Shown here one piece after another: positions 45,950-57,448 of a stretch of DNA of 64,000 nt. The translations under genes and the position numbers were made by a program. Numbering within the stretch: position 1 is the stretch's first letter; each line of letters begins with the position of its first letter. Below the pieces are notes generated by a model that was not told the DNA's origin, did no database searches, and saw only the letters and a list, made by a program, of their open reading frames with translations. This DNA comes from Heloderma charlesbogerti (Eukaryota; Chordata; Lepidosauria; Squamata; Helodermatidae), in the NCBI GenBank assembly GCA_026122225.1, contig JANEZZ010002199.1:186001-250000 (forward strand), given 5' to 3'.

Positions 45950-48435
45950 CCAGCAGAATTGTTCCGAGCAGTGAAGGGCCTGTCGGGATCTTGCTCAGGC
46001 TCAGAGACGCTGGGATTGGAACCCTCGGTCATCTGATGTGATAAGTTTGCTAGGCTCTTCGAGGAGAAAGTCGCTCATATTGGCTCAGAACTTGACGCCA
46101 CAGTGATCACAGAGTCTGGGGAGGTGTGCAGTGTTCCATCTGGTTGTGTTTCCTGGGAACAGTTTCAGCTCTTGCAGCCTGATGATGTGGACAAGACGCT
46201 TGAATCAGCCCGGCCCACCACAGGTAAGCTTGACCCTTGCCCATCTTGGTTTGTACGATCTAGCAGGGGTGGATTTGCTGGGTGGGTCCAGGGGGTGGTA
46301 AATGCTTCGCTCTGCCGCCTTGAAAGAGGCTGTAGGGCACCCTCTCCTGGAGAGGCCCTCCCTGGACCCAGGGGTGTGTGAGAACTATCGCCCCATTGCC
46401 AATATCCCCTTTGGGGGCAAGGTGCTTGAGCGTGTGGTGGCCGGGCAGCTTCAGACATTCTTGGAGGAAACGGATTACCTGGACCCATTTCAGTCTGGTT
46501 TCAGGCCAGGGTGTGGCACTGAAACGGCCTTGGTTGCTCTGATTGATGACCTACTCCGGGTGAAAGACGGGGGGAGCGCTACCCTGTCAATCTTCCTGGA
46601 TCGCTCAGCGGCTTTTGACACCATTGATCATGGTGTCTTACTGGATCGGCTCTGCGGGATGGGTGTTGGGGGCATTGTGCTACAGTGGTTCCACTCCGAC
46701 CTGCAGGGCCTATTCCAGAGAGTGGTATTGGGGGATTCCTGTTCTACCCCATGGCTTTTAAGCGGCGGAGTGCCACAGGGTTCTCTTCTATCCCCCATGC
46801 TGTTCAACATCTATATGAAGCTGTTGAGAGAGGTCATTAGGAGTTTTGGGGTGGGGCGTCACCAGTACGCTGATGAGACTCAGCTCTATTTCTCCTTGTT
46901 GTCGGAGTTGGCTGAGGCGGTGACAGTGCTGGACCAGGGCCTGGAGGCTGTAATGGGCTGGATGAGGGCCAATAAACTGCAGCTAAATCCTGACAAGACA
47001 GAAGCTCTGTGGATTGGTGGTTCCTGAGTCTAGGAACTGGGTAAGCGACCTGTACTGGATGGGGTTGCACTCCACCTGAAGGAGCAGGTGCGTAGCTTGG
47101 GAGTACTCCTAGATACGTCTGTCAAGGGCTCCTTGGAGGGCTCTCTCAGTCCAATCCAGTATCCAAGTCCAGACACAGACAAAGGGATTCTTTTCAAAGC
47201 TTTATTCTTCTTTTACAACTTAACAGCTCTACAGATAGCAACTAGATCTGAGCAGCAGCATCCCTATGCCCTAAGTTAGAACAGTTGGTCCCCGCTTGAA
47301 AGGCAATTACTGGCAGACCCCTGAATATAAGGACTAGGGAGAATCCCTCCCCTTTTCCCTTGGATCCTCTGGGTGCAACCGTTCTTTGAGCGCCAACCGG
47401 GCGCTACGCCTCCTTTCCGCACCCTCCATTTGGCGCCGCTCTCTGCGTCTGCGCCGCACATCCACCCAGTTTGCTATCTGTGCTGGGTCACTCCCTGGAC
47501 TGCTATCTAAGCTAGGAATGTTGGTGGGAGGAATCTCCGTCAGCTGCGGGCCCTGGGAAAAAGAGGCGCGCTCCTCTCCCAGGAGCGACTGCTCTTCCTC
47601 CGAATCAGAACTACTCTGGGATTCTATGGGCTCAGTGTCCACCCTGACAACATCCTTGTCACTAGAGCCCCAGGTGGACTCCGTGGCCTGGAGTACTTGG
47701 GGCCAGCTTCGGCTGATCCACCAGCCATGGCCTTTCCTGGACAGGGATAACCTAGCCACAGTAGTACATGCACTGGTAACTTCCCGATTAGACTACTGCA
47801 ATGCACTTTACATGGGGCTGCCCTTGAAGACGACTCGGAAGTTGCAGCTAGTGCAAAATGCAGCGGCTAGATGGCTGAGCAGAACACCTCATAAAAACCA
47901 TATAACACCAGTTTTAAAGGAATTGCACTGGCTGCCAATATGCTTCTGGTTGGAATTTAAGGTTTTGGCGATGACATTTAAAGCCCTAAGCGGCTTGGGG
48001 CCTCGAAATTTGAGGGCCCGCCTCTCCCTATATATGCCTACCCGAGGACTGAGATCTGTTAGAGGGGCCCTCCTCTGCGTCCCACCAGTATGAGATATAC
48101 ACTATGGTGGGACGTGGGAGAGGGCCTTCTCTGCTGTGGCACCCCGCTTGTGGAATGCCCTCCCCTTGGAGGCCCGATTGGCGCAGACATTGGTGTCGTT
48201 TCAGCACCAAGTAAAAATGTGGCTTTTTACCAAAGCCTTTGAAGGCTAAATGCATTCCCTAGCACATTGTTTTAACTGTTTTAGATATTAACTGGTTTTA
48301 GCTTGTTTAATAGTTTAATATGTTCTTAGGTGTTTAAACTATTTATTGTTTTATACTGTTTTCACTGATTTTATCTGTCTGCTGCCCTGAGATCTTAATG
48401 ATATAGGGAGGGATAGAAATGTTATTTATAAATAG
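45950..48435 (+). mobile_element. L2-like LINE, longest copy, interrupted by an LTR
   Basis: Plus-strand ORF2 remains: KGLSGSCSGSE, ARLFEEKVAHIGSELDA, CENYRPIANIPFGGKVLERV, DPFQSGFRPGCGTETALVAL, FDTIDHGVLLDRLCGMGV, VPQGSLLSPMLFNIYMKLL, YADETQLYF, LNPDKTEALWIG, then after the LTR SRLDYCNALYMGLPL and HWLPICFWLEFKVLAMTFKA. The catalytic YADD is YADE (46865-46876), one change that alone would destroy RT activity. A frameshift lies near 46330. It ends in an (AGAC)n tail at 48433. It lies between KRAB-A and the start-type exon of unit C, antisense. Confidence 0.92.
47120..47649 (-). mobile_element. Solo LTR (TGTCA family), 530 bp
   Basis: TGTCA...TGACA termini, flanked by ACGTC (47115-47119) and ACATC (47650-47654). 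On minus the first frame reads VRVDTEPIESQSSSDSEEEQ, then a basic stretch (VRRRRRERR) and AATAAA at 47206-47201. The host L2 is continuous across the site when the insertion is skipped. Confidence 0.92.
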
Positions 48436-48634
48436 ACAGACAGACAGACAGACAGAGAAGGTTCGTGCTGTGAAGGCCCTGTTGCCTCGAAGCAGGCCGG
48501 AGTGGAACTGGGGAAGGCTCCTCCCACTGAAGGGGACCACGCCAGAAATCATTAGCATAACCCACCTCTGGGGCAAGTGGGGGAAGTAGCCCATTCCCAG
48601 GTAACCTCCATGCAGAAGGAGAACCCTCCCTCAC

Positions 48635-48713
48635 CTGAACTGAGGGCAGAGCAGCTCTTTCCAGTTCACCACGAAGTGGAGCAGATCTGGAACACTTCTG
48701 TGATGCTTTTCTG
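48635..48713 (-). CDS. Unit C: start-type exon, ATG lost
   Basis: A 79-bp homologue of the unit B start exon, with acceptor CAGGCAG and donor TTCAG|GTGAGG. The frame is open and phase 0 (CSRSAPLRGELERAALPSVQ). The B ATG position reads AAG. Unit C must start elsewhere, for example at an upstream exon, or at the possible alternative exon at 45485-45750. Confidence 0.75.
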
Positions 48714-48750
48714 CTGCCTGTGAGAGTGACAAAAGATATATACGGGGTGT

Positions 48751-49200
48751 CATGCCTAGCCCAGGCCTAGGATGATTCCCCTTTGGATGAGCACCCAGAT
48801 GGTACAAACTCCAAAGACACCTCCAGCGTCCCGGGAGAGGCCCCACTGGGCTCGTCTGCAGACGAGGATCTGGAAAGACCCACCAAAGGGCTTCCTGCCT
48901 CACCTGCAGTCAGAAGGGAGATGGAACTGCATCCCAGGGGCCTTCTCCCCTGAGGGCCCAGGCTCCCCCATGTCTCTCGACGGAGGTGGCTCCGTGGCTT
49001 CATCTGTCTCACCGAGTTCTACCACCTCAGAAAAGGAGGAGGATCCTTCCAGCAGGGTCAGGACACTGACATTCGGCGGCAGACCACCAAGGTCTTTGCT
49101 GCTGCCACACAAAATTTCAGCAGCACAGCAGGAGCGCAGTCTCCAGGGTTATCCAGGGGGTGGGAAATGGCCGCCAGACTGGCCGAAGTCGCCCACCTAG
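48751..49200 (+). other. Acidic open stretch beginning TGTCATGCC
   Basis: Starts GTGTCATGCC and then reads DSPLDEHPDGTNSKDTSS and LGSSADEDLERPTKGLP, a serine/acid-rich frame like those at the start of the TGTCA-family LTRs. I found no right terminus or target duplication. It may be a damaged LTR of the same kind. It occupies the place where a finger exon of unit D would be expected. Confidence 0.35.
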
Positions 49201-49240
49201 AGATGGGACTGCCAGGTCTCTAGCATTGCAATGCCTACGG

Positions 49241-49645
49241 CCCCAATCCTATGGAGATAGATGTCAGCCTCCAAACCCAGAGGCTGACACCTGTTCAATG
49301 CAGGGAGGCCAGAGCATGGAGGGAACCTTCTCCTCCATGCTCCGGCCACCCTGCATTTTTGGATAGCTGCGCAATTTCGTGTGTCTAGCTGGGGATGTCA
49401 GAGCGGGGTGGTGGTGGCTGTGTGGCACACAGGAAGCCTCGTAAAGAAGCTTCTGCAGTCTCCACCCTTCCCCGCCCCCTTTTTGCCCTCTCTGAGCCCC
49501 ATTCTCAAATGCGGAGAAGTGGGCAAGGAAAGAACCACGCCGGCTATAAGGCCGCAGGGCAGGGGGTGGGGAGCGTGGGTCCCAGAAATGGAAACATCCT
49601 ATGGCCCTGTAGACAGCATCTAGTGGTCATAGGATTGCTCCCTTA
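49241..49645. repeat. Element with AATCCTATG ends and internal hairpins
   Basis: CCCCAATCCTATGG at the left and CATAGGATTGCTCCC at the right are complementary over 10 bases. Two hairpins lie inside: GTCAGCCTC/GAGGCTGAC (49264-49290) and GAGCATGGAGG/CCTCCATGCTC (49312-49342). Confidence 0.55.
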
Positions 49646-49739
49646 GGTTCACAAGATGGGACTAGCGATGTCTCAGGATTGTTGCCTTGTTGAAGAAGGA
49701 ACCTGAGACAGGTCAGATGTACAGGGTATGGTTAAGAAT

Positions 49740-50165
49740 CATAGAATAGTAGGGTTGGAAGGGGCCTATAAGACCATCGAGTCCAACCCCCTGCTCAACA
49801 CAGGAATCTGAGTCAAAGTATCCCTGACAGATGGCTGTCCAGCTTCATCTTGAATGCCTCCAGTGTGGGAGATCCCACCACCTCCCTGGGTCACTGGTTC
49901 CATTGTTGTATTGCTCTAACAGGCAGGAAGTTTTTCCTGATGTTCAGCCGGAATCTGGCTTCCTGTCACTTGAGCCCATTATTCGGTGTCCTGCACTCTG
50001 GGATGATGGAGAAGAGATCCTGGCCTTCCTCTCTGCGACAGCCTTTCAAGTACTTGAAGAGTGTGATCATCGCTCCCCTCAGTCTTCTCTTCCCAAGGCT
50101 AAACATGCCCAGTTCTTTCAGTATCTCCTCATAGGGCTTTGTTTCCAGTCCCCTGAGAAGGGGGG
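49740..50165 (-). mobile_element. CR1 3' end
   Basis: Begins on plus with AATCATAGAATAGTAGGGTT, the complement of the CR1 terminus. Minus strand encodes [37 protein letters not shown] and the RKNFLPVRAIQQWNQ block. It is truncated in the C-terminal part of ORF2. Confidence 0.9.
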
Positions 50166-50547
50166 GGGGGTCCTCCCCATGTCTCCTCACCAGACCTTAT
50201 CCTCTTGGATGTCTCTCTACGACTGTCAACCCTCTCACCTTAACCCTAGAATTAGGGTTGTCAAGTCTCTAGCAAAGCCAGGACCCACACAAGGCAGGGA
50301 GGGTCTGGCAATACCACAGCGTGACCAACCCTTGACAGAGAAGCTCTTATGTGGAAAACAGTCTCTCTGCAGAAAGAGCAACTGCAAGGAATCAAGTAGG
50401 TGAAACCACTAGAGATGTCTGCAGGATGCTTCAAGATGTCAAATCTCACACTATTCTGAGTTACATTAACACACAACCAAGGAAACTGACCTACCTGCTC
50501 AGGGAAGCCGGCAAGATACATTTTAGCCACAAATCAAAGCACTTTAC

Positions 50548-50628
50548 CTGCCAGTCTGTCCTGGGCAAATTGCTCTTCCTCTTCTTCCAACCAGGAGATG
50601 AGGCACGGCGGAAGAAGCAGAGGCTCTT
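50548..50628 (-). CDS. Unit D: KRAB-B exon
   Basis: An 81-bp exon with acceptor TTGGAG and donor GGCAG|GTAAAG, encoding EEPLLLPPCLISWLEEEEEQ followed by FAQDRLA. The B-box core xLISWLE is present. Phase 1 on both sides. No finger exon follows on minus before the start-type exon of unit C at 48713, and the next finger exon is 16.5 kb away at 34080. Confidence 0.9.
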
Positions 50629-50715
50629 CTCCAAGGGGAAATCAAAATAAACATCATCATTACTTCTAATTGTCTGGGATTCCAGATGAGCCTGTCTGAC
50701 CTCCACCCCCTAAGA

Positions 50716-51084
50716 CAGGGATGGGCAACTGTGGGAGGTCCAGGGGCTATTTTTGGGAGGGGGGTAAATAACAATAAAAATTAATTTCCAGTTTGCTGCC
50801 GAAATTCAGGGGCAAACTGCTCCATTGCACTCGGTAGTGCCAACACCGACAAATTTAGCTTGTTTGCAAGCTAATTTTGTCCATTTTAGCACTCCGTAGC
50901 TGCTAGAGAGCACTGCTCCATAGCACTCGGTAGTGCGAACACTGACAAAATTAGCTTGTTTGCAAGCCAAATGTGTCCATCTTAGCATCCGTAGCGCTAT
51001 TTGGTTTTTTGGTTTTTCCAGTTCAGGGAGCAGTTTATACCGGGGGCTGAATGTGGCCCGTGGGCCGCATGTTGCCCATGCCTG
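50716..51084. mobile_element. Non-autonomous hAT element, 369 bp, intact ends
   Basis: Terminal inverted repeats CAGGGATGGGCAAC and (complement) CAGGCATGGGCAAC match at 13 of 14. Flanked by a perfect 8-bp duplication CCCTAAGA (50708-50715 and 51085-51092), the hAT signature. Contains a 96-bp tandem duplication. It lies in the intron between KRAB-A and KRAB-B of unit D. Confidence 0.93.
50816..50993 (+). repeat. 96-bp tandem duplication inside the hAT element
   Basis: ACTGCTCCAT-GCACTCGGTAG recurs after exactly 96 bases, with about 10% differences. Each unit holds the palindrome TAGCTTGTTTGCAAGCTA or a one-base variant. Confidence 0.9.
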
Positions 51085-51663
51085 CCCTAAGACAAATAAG
51101 GAATAGGCTGGATACTTTAAAACAGGCAAGCAAGTCAAGAGGGGAGCTTATTGAAGATCTGGAATCATATGTCTGGTTTCTACTCTTTGCCTGGCTGGGA
51201 ATGAGGTACCAGATGGGAAAGTCTTCAGCTCACAGCCATCTCTTGGGAAGGGAAGGCCCAGCCTAGAGGGGGGTGCCTGCTTGAACCAGCCCTCCTCCTC
51301 CAAACAAGAACACAGGAGCATCATGGTCTGACACCCTCTCATATGGGCCTGGCACAGGGCCACCAGGGAGGGCCTCAGCTCTCTGCAAATGGACTCTGGA
51401 TCTTTGCCAGGCTAGAAGAAGAATAGAACACAGGATGGTGAGGCTTAGAGGGTTTGATCAGGGCAGACAAAGTGGCCATGTCCTTTACGACATGGCCACT
51501 CTGTCTAAGGTAGAACAGTAGAAAGAATTCTCTACATCAGAGGTGCAGAAACTCTTTCAGACAGAGGGCTGGATTCTATTTTGAAGAAGCTCTTGGTAGC
51601 CACAGGCAAAAGGAGCGAGGCCCAATATACCTTGCGGTTCCTTCTGCCAGTAACTAAGCTTTA

Positions 51664-51981
<318 letters not shown>

Positions 51982-52089
51982 TCAGAAAAAGAATAACAAC
52001 AATGGAGGCAGTCCTTTGGGTACCTTAGAAAAACCAGAGGAATGCTAAAGCATTTTGGGGGGCATCTAAAGGGGTGCGGCATTCCTGCC

Positions 52090-52330
52090 GATTCTCTTGC
52101 ACATGCGGAACCCAGCACTTGCGCAACAGGGATTGAGCGCTTCAAAAAGCAAGCCCCGACACAAGCGGAAACGCCAATTTCCGTATCGAGACAGGTCGGC
52201 AGAGCTCTGTATGCGAGCTTTGCTGACCTGCCCTGTTCTGGAAACGAGCGTTTGCGCTCCTTTCCGGTTCCTATTCGAAGCACTAAATCCCCACTGCGCA
52301 AGGGGTGGGTCCCGCTGACGCTTGGGTAGC
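52090..52330. promoter_or_regulatory. CpG-dense unique segment
   Basis: About 240 bp with a high CpG count (for example GCGGAAACGCC, TCGAGACAGGTCGGCAG, GAAACGAGCGTTTGCGCTCC) in otherwise CpG-poor surroundings, between the start exon and KRAB-A of unit D. It matches none of the repeats here. It could be a CpG-island promoter. No TATA box or other core element is clear. Confidence 0.35.
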
Positions 52331-52461
52331 TTTGGATGACTGCCCCAAATTCATCAGGATTTCTGCCCTGTACTTCACGTGAATCCCATGAGTTCCAATT
52401 CCTGCCTGAAACAGATTTAGATAAGTTGAGGCTTTTCTGTTTTCAAAGGGAAAATGGCTAC

Positions 52462-52597
52462 GGGCACAATCTGATGCGTGTTTAGACAGAAAAACGGTCC
52501 TATAACTCCCAGCATTCCCCAGCCAGTAATTGCTGGCTGGGGAATGCTGGGATTGTAGGACCTTTTTTCAGTCTAAACACCCATAAGGTTGTGCCCT
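52462..52597. mobile_element. Palindromic element, complete copy
   Basis: About 136 bp, self-complementary almost end to end: GGGCACAATCTGATGCGTGT...GGTTGTGCCC, with TCCTATAACTCCCAGCATTC paired with its complement around a short AGTAATTGC centre. It is a fold-back (MITE-like) element. Confidence 0.85.
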
Positions 52598-53165
52598 AAT
52601 TCTGCTTTGTCCCAGTACCTCTTGGGACAACGGCTGTTCTTCCTGTATCCCCAGGTCTCAGATCTTTTCTATCAGGCACAAGCTACACTAAAGTCCCTGC
52701 AAACAGATTTCTAAATCAACATACTACAGTTTGGGCTTCCACCATGTCCTCTGTTGGGAACATTACCAGCACCGGTTTCCCAGGCTTCTTGTTTAATATC
52801 AACCCATAGGAAGAGTTCTGTGAAACTCAAAAGGTGGCTCGCTGTGTCGCAATATTTTTCTCGGTTCTAATAAAGGCTGGGGGGTTTTACACTGTCCTAT
52901 TTGAGTTGATCCTCCTGTGTAAATCTTCCTAGTATCCTTTCCCAGCTGCCTCTGCTCTATACTTGGGGAGGTCCTTCGCCCTTATCCACATAGAGATAGA
53001 AACCATTCTGCTTGCGAATGGAGGCGCTACAGTGGAATAGTTGGGTATATGTTTGTGCAGTTAAAAAGGTTCCTGTGAACAAACGTGGAGAATTCACCCA
53101 TGATTTCCTAATTGACAGCTGCAACATCTTTCAACTGTAGACACCAAGTGAGGGAAGTGAAGTTC

Positions 53166-53620
53166 CTTTGAGCCTCATAACTCCTTTGCTGAGGGAACTG
53201 CACCGGCTGCCAATTTGCTACCAGGCCAGATTTAAGGTTTTGATACTAGTGTACAAAACCCTAAACAATTTGGGACCAGGATCCCTGAGAGACTGCCTTC
53301 TCCCTTACCAACCTACCCAGTCACTGAGGTCATCAGAGGGCTTGCTCCTGGTGGTTGCACATGGACCTATGGATTGGAGTCCAGCCAGAGAAGAGCCTTC
53401 AATGTGGTGGCCCCCTTCCTATGGAATTTCAGGAAGCCTTCCTTGAGTGACCAGCCATGATTTTGCAGAACTCTGTTTTATCAGAACTCTGTTTCTTTTT
53501 TAAAATAATAATTAGTTTAACATGGTGTTTTTATTCTTTTATCCTATCTGCTGTTCACCGCTCCAAAATCTTTTGGATACAGAGTGGCAGATAAATATTG
53601 TAAGTAAGTAAGTAAGTAAT
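53166..53620 (+). mobile_element. L2-like LINE 3' end
   Basis: SLITPLLRELHRLPICYQAR, FKVLILVYKTLNNLGPGSLR and DCLLPYQPTQSLRSSEGLLL, then a tail with (GTAA)n at 53601-53620. It abuts the start exon of unit D and is not the shared L2 of units A-C. Confidence 0.88.
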
Positions 53621-53681
53621 AAAGAAAAAGGAAGCATTCTGGCTGTCTCTTGGGGTCATGTCACAATACACCCTCCCTTAC

Positions 53682-53757
53682 CTCATCTGACTGCATAGTG
53701 GCTCTGTCTGCTTCACCACAAAGAGGAGAGGATCCAGAATGTGTCATGGATGTCTTC
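53682..53757 (-). CDS. Unit D: start exon with ATG
   Basis: A 76-bp homologue of the unit B start exon: acceptor GGTGGCAG, donor ATGAG|GTAAGG. ATG at 53747-53745 opens 22 codons, MTHSGSSPLCGEADRATMQS plus DE, exiting in phase 0 into KRAB-A. Unit D therefore has a complete N-terminal half (start, KRAB-A, KRAB-B). Confidence 0.85.
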
Positions 53758-54114
53758 CTGCCACCTGTGAGGGAGATAAAGAAGGATGGTGGGATGCGTA
53801 TTATGCTGTATACACGTTTTCTAGGGCAGTTTGTTGTCTGAAAACCAGCCATTTCCCTCTTTGCATTTAAACTAGAAATGCTCAACGTGTTTGACCCTTG
53901 TATCTCCACCCACCCAGCTTCTTCCACTCTATACCTGGAAAGGTCCTATCTCATTTATCCACATAAAGGGAGAAAAAGGCTAGAGTAACACACACCCTTT
54001 TATCCTGTTGTACTTGGGATCTCCATTGCACATGGCTAGAGTGAAAAAAGCACAATGTGCTTGCATGCAATAGAATGCAGCATAAATATTTTAATGTCTG
54101 CATCTACGTAATGT

Positions 54115-54472
54115 TATTATTATTATTAATTTCATTTCTATACTCCCCAATAGCCAAACCTCTCTGGGCGGTTCACAACAATTCACAGATAAAATACAGT
54201 GTAAAAATTTAATATATACACAGTTTAAAACAATTTAAACAGCTATAAACAATTTCAATAAAGTACTAGACATGTTCAGACAGCTGGCATTAATGCCCCA
54301 TCATATGTCATTAAATGCCTGGGAGTAGAAGACGGTCTTAACCTGGTGCTGAAGAGATGGTAGTGTTGGCATCAGGCAGGCCTCAGTGGGGAGATCATTC
54401 CATAATCTGGGGACCACCACTGAAAAGGCCCTCTCCCTTGTTCTCTGCATCTTGGTAATACATGTGTACAGT
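54115..54472 (-). mobile_element. L2-like LINE 3' end
   Basis: Minus strand: RERAFSVVVPRLWNDLPTEA and CLMPTLPSLQHQVKTVFYSQ, then a 3' UTR ending near 54115. It is cut on its right side by the solo LTR at 54478. Confidence 0.85.
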
Positions 54473-54477
54473 GTAGT

Positions 54478-55053
54478 TGTCACGGTCCTTTGTCCCCCCC
54501 CCTTCGCAATCAACACACTCCAGGAAACAAGGCTTCAGGCTACACTACTTTATTGGTTAATGACTAGGTTCTTTACAAATGCAGATTCTAGGAAACTCTC
54601 AGACTGCCAAGAAACAGCTAATCCACACATCTACGAATATCAGTAGAGGATGTGGAAGTTAGAGAAGTTGCCAGCAGTCTGGGCAAGAACTTCTTGGCCA
54701 GACTAGCTTCGCAGGGATACCCCTCCCTTAGAGTGGCTCCGTCCTACATTGGCTTTCAAAAGCGGCCAACTTGGCGGAGCGTCTGAGCGCCGCCTCTAAC
54801 TTTTCCAGCTTCACTCTGCAATGGACCCTAGCATCCCTCAAGTCACGCCCTCGTTCTCCTCCTCCTCCGAAACCTGAATGATGGAGGAAAGTGGGGGGGC
54901 AATTCAGTCTGGGCCATCTGTGTGTCAAGGTCTTGGAAAGAAAGACTTGCTGCAACTGAGCTCACTAGGGAGGGTGCCTCCCCCTGTTCTGGCTGTTCCT
55001 GATCAGGATCTGAGCTGCCAGACATCTCAACATGCTCAGATTCATTCCTGATA
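54478..55053 (-). mobile_element. Solo LTR (TGTCA family), 576 bp
   Basis: Left end TGTCA, right end TGATA (one change from TGACA), flanked by GTAGT and ATAGT (4 of 5). On minus a frame open from the terminus encodes an acidic stretch (ESEHVEMSGSSDPDQEQPEQ) then RFRRRRRTRA before a stop. AATAAA lies at 54554-54549. Clearly the same family as 31800-32374. Confidence 0.85.
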
Positions 55054-56250
55054 ATAGTAGTGCAGTGGTGAGAGCAGGGCCGACGTGAAGGGTAGGCATG
55101 GTTGGGCACCTGCCGAGGGCACACACTCCAGCAGGGGCCCACTGGCACGAGACCCCGGAAGTTGCCCCTCCTCTTCACCACTGCAACCTGCTTCTTCTCT
55201 AGCTTCTCGCTCTGGCCTAGACAACAGTGGGGGGGGGGGCAGGAGGTGCCACGGCCTACTTGCTCACTGGCTCTCTGCCTGCCAACAAGCAAGTGGCAGC
55301 AAAGATGAGAAAAAGGAGGAGGAACAGGTGGTGACAATGGCAGTGGGAAGGTAGACCTACTGAGGGAGGGGGCCCATCAAGGGTGTCTTCCCGAGGGCCC
55401 TCCAAAACCTGGGTGAGATGTATCCGTGATGCTTTATTTCAAGTAACCTGTTATTTAGTATTTCAGCAAGAATCAAGTAGGTGACCATTCCAAAAGCCCC
55501 TATGAAAAGAGTTAGTCTTCTAAGCTACTATCCTTAGCCTCAGCCCCCATCTAATGTGTCCAGAACTACGATGCAGGGTGCTTGTAACGCCGACCCCTCC
55601 CCTGCCCGCAAGAGGGGAACGTCAACAGCAGAGAACATTACAGAACTGCTGCAAACCACCATCTCTCAGTCTGCTCCCACTTACCCCACAGTTCAACCTG
55701 TAATATCAGCAACGCTGGGTCCATAGGTACACATCCCTATGCGTACAGCCCCCAGCCACAGGAAATGTCTACTGGGAAAAGGGGGCTTTTGTTTTTCAGC
55801 CGCAGCAGACAGGGAAGGTACATTTCTTTCATGATTTAAAGGATTTCCATTACTGTCACAATTTACCGATCTACAAAATACAAAAAGATACAATCAAAAG
55901 CAATAAAGCAGCAGCAAAAGCAGTGGCAGGTAGAATGGTTTATTGTAAACTTTACAGAAGGAAAATCCAGAAATGAGGCCTGCTATTGAGAAGGCCTCTC
56001 TGCTCCCCTCTCCCCGCAGCCACATCAACAGCAGCCAACACTTTCTCTTTTCTTTCTGCCTGAATCATATCAGGGTTTAAAATTCCTGTCAGGACCCTTG
56101 CATGTGGGGAGGATTAAACCTTCCCCCCCACCCAGGCCCTGAAGACAATCCCACCCCACCCCCTTGAAGCTGCTATTCACCTCCAAATGAAAGTGCCAGT
56201 AGGTAAAAATAAATATATATACATGCACAGTGAGGAAAATAAATATCTAA
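55054..56250. other. No gene recognised
   Basis: 55080-55410 has the feel of an old DNA element (GGGCACCTGCCGAGGGC ... CCGAGGGCCCTCC) with a poly-G run. The remainder to 56250 shows neither long conserved frames nor repeats I can name. Confidence 0.4.
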
Positions 56251-56254
56251 TTTG

Positions 56255-56510
56255 AGAACCCGTGTGGTGTAGTGGCTGGAGTGCTGGATTGGGCCACGGA
56301 AGATCTATGTTCTAGTCCCCACTGGGCCATAAAGATCACTGGGCGACTTTGGGCCAGTCACTGACTCTCAGCCTAACTGACCTCACAGGGTTGTTGTGAG
56401 GTTAAAATGGAGAAAAGGATCATCATGTCCACTGCCTTGGGCTCCTTCCAAGAGGAAATGAGATGCAGGATATACATGTAATAATATAATATAAATAATA
56501 AATAATTTGG
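56255..56510 (+). mobile_element. tRNA-derived SINE, complete
   Basis: Head GTGTGGTGTAGTGGCTGGAG with B-box region GTTCTAGTCCCCACTGG, body CACTGGGCGACTTTGGGCC and CCTCACAGGGTTGTTGTGAG, tail GCCTTGGGCTCCTTCC and an AT-rich end. It is the best complete copy of this family here. Confidence 0.85.
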
Positions 56511-56673
56511 GGTATTCACAAAATTTAAATGGGGTTAGCCCATTTGTGCTGTGAATGTCAACATTTAGTACATTTTAATTATTCACTGTAGCATATAGCC
56601 ACAGAAACACACTACTGGCAAAGTGAAAAATACTGTAATGTAAGGAGCTTAGGTTGCCATGCATGATCCTAAC

Positions 56674-56810
56674 CCCTTTATCTTCACAACAACCCAGCGA
56701 GGTAGGTTGGGCTGAGAGAGTAACTGGCCTAAGATCACCCAGTGAGCCAAGTGGGGATTTATTCTTTGAGGCTGGTCAAAGCTGAGCATTTGAAGCACTA
56801 CACCACACAG
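56674..56810 (-). mobile_element. tRNA-derived SINE fragment
   Basis: TTATCTTCACAACAACCCAG, AGGTAGGTTGGGCTGAGAG and AAGCACTACACCACAC are the same family in reverse, with the B-box region altered. 56820-57300 contains no gene I can support. Confidence 0.7.
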
Positions 56811-57306
56811 GATATTGTACTGGTCCACCTTACAGGGTTGTTGTGAGGATTGCTCGGGTATTTATGTTCAACCTTCTATACCACTGTGAAGATCTCCTGC
56901 CATGGATGTTCTAATAAAGGGAATTGATGAAGCTGGGCATGGGCAAGGCTGGCAGCAGCAACCCGCCATCTCAGTAACCCTGAGCTGCCAGTCCAAAAAG
57001 AGCAAGATCCTCCTAGTGGCTTTGACCTTCTTCAGCTCCACAACAGACAGCCCAGCCAAACTCCCAAGCGCTCAGCCGTTTCCCCCTGAGCAGCAGCAAG
57101 TCCATCCAAGGAGAGGCGTTTCTCTCCTTCCTCCAGTCTCTACCTTGAAGCTTTAGCTTCAGAAGGCAAATCCCACCCAGATATTTTATCACCACTCCGA
57201 CATTGGATGTAGAGCTGTATATAAATCTTGTAAATAAGTAACAGCCTGGTCAGATTCTACTCCCCATGTCTAGAAGGACGTAAACTGACAAGGCTCTTTT
57301 CAGAGT

Positions 57307-57448
57307 AAGGGTGCAATCCTATGTGTATTTAGACAGAAAAAAGTCCTACAACTCCCACCATGCCCCACCAGCAAGTCATGCTGGCTGGGGCATGCTGAGA
57401 GTTGTAGGACTTTTTTTCCTGCCTAACCATGCACAGGATCGTGCCTTA
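57307..57448. mobile_element. Palindromic element, complete copy
   Basis: AGGGTGCAATCCTATGTGTA ... CAGGATCGTGCCTTA, with AGTCCTACAACTCCCACC pairing with its complement. Same family as 52462. Confidence 0.85.

Noticed and set aside
48714..50547. Hidden or decayed finger exon for unit D
   Set aside because: Looked for CxxCGK and [14 protein letters not shown] codons in all minus-strand frames; only repeats and an acidic stretch are present.
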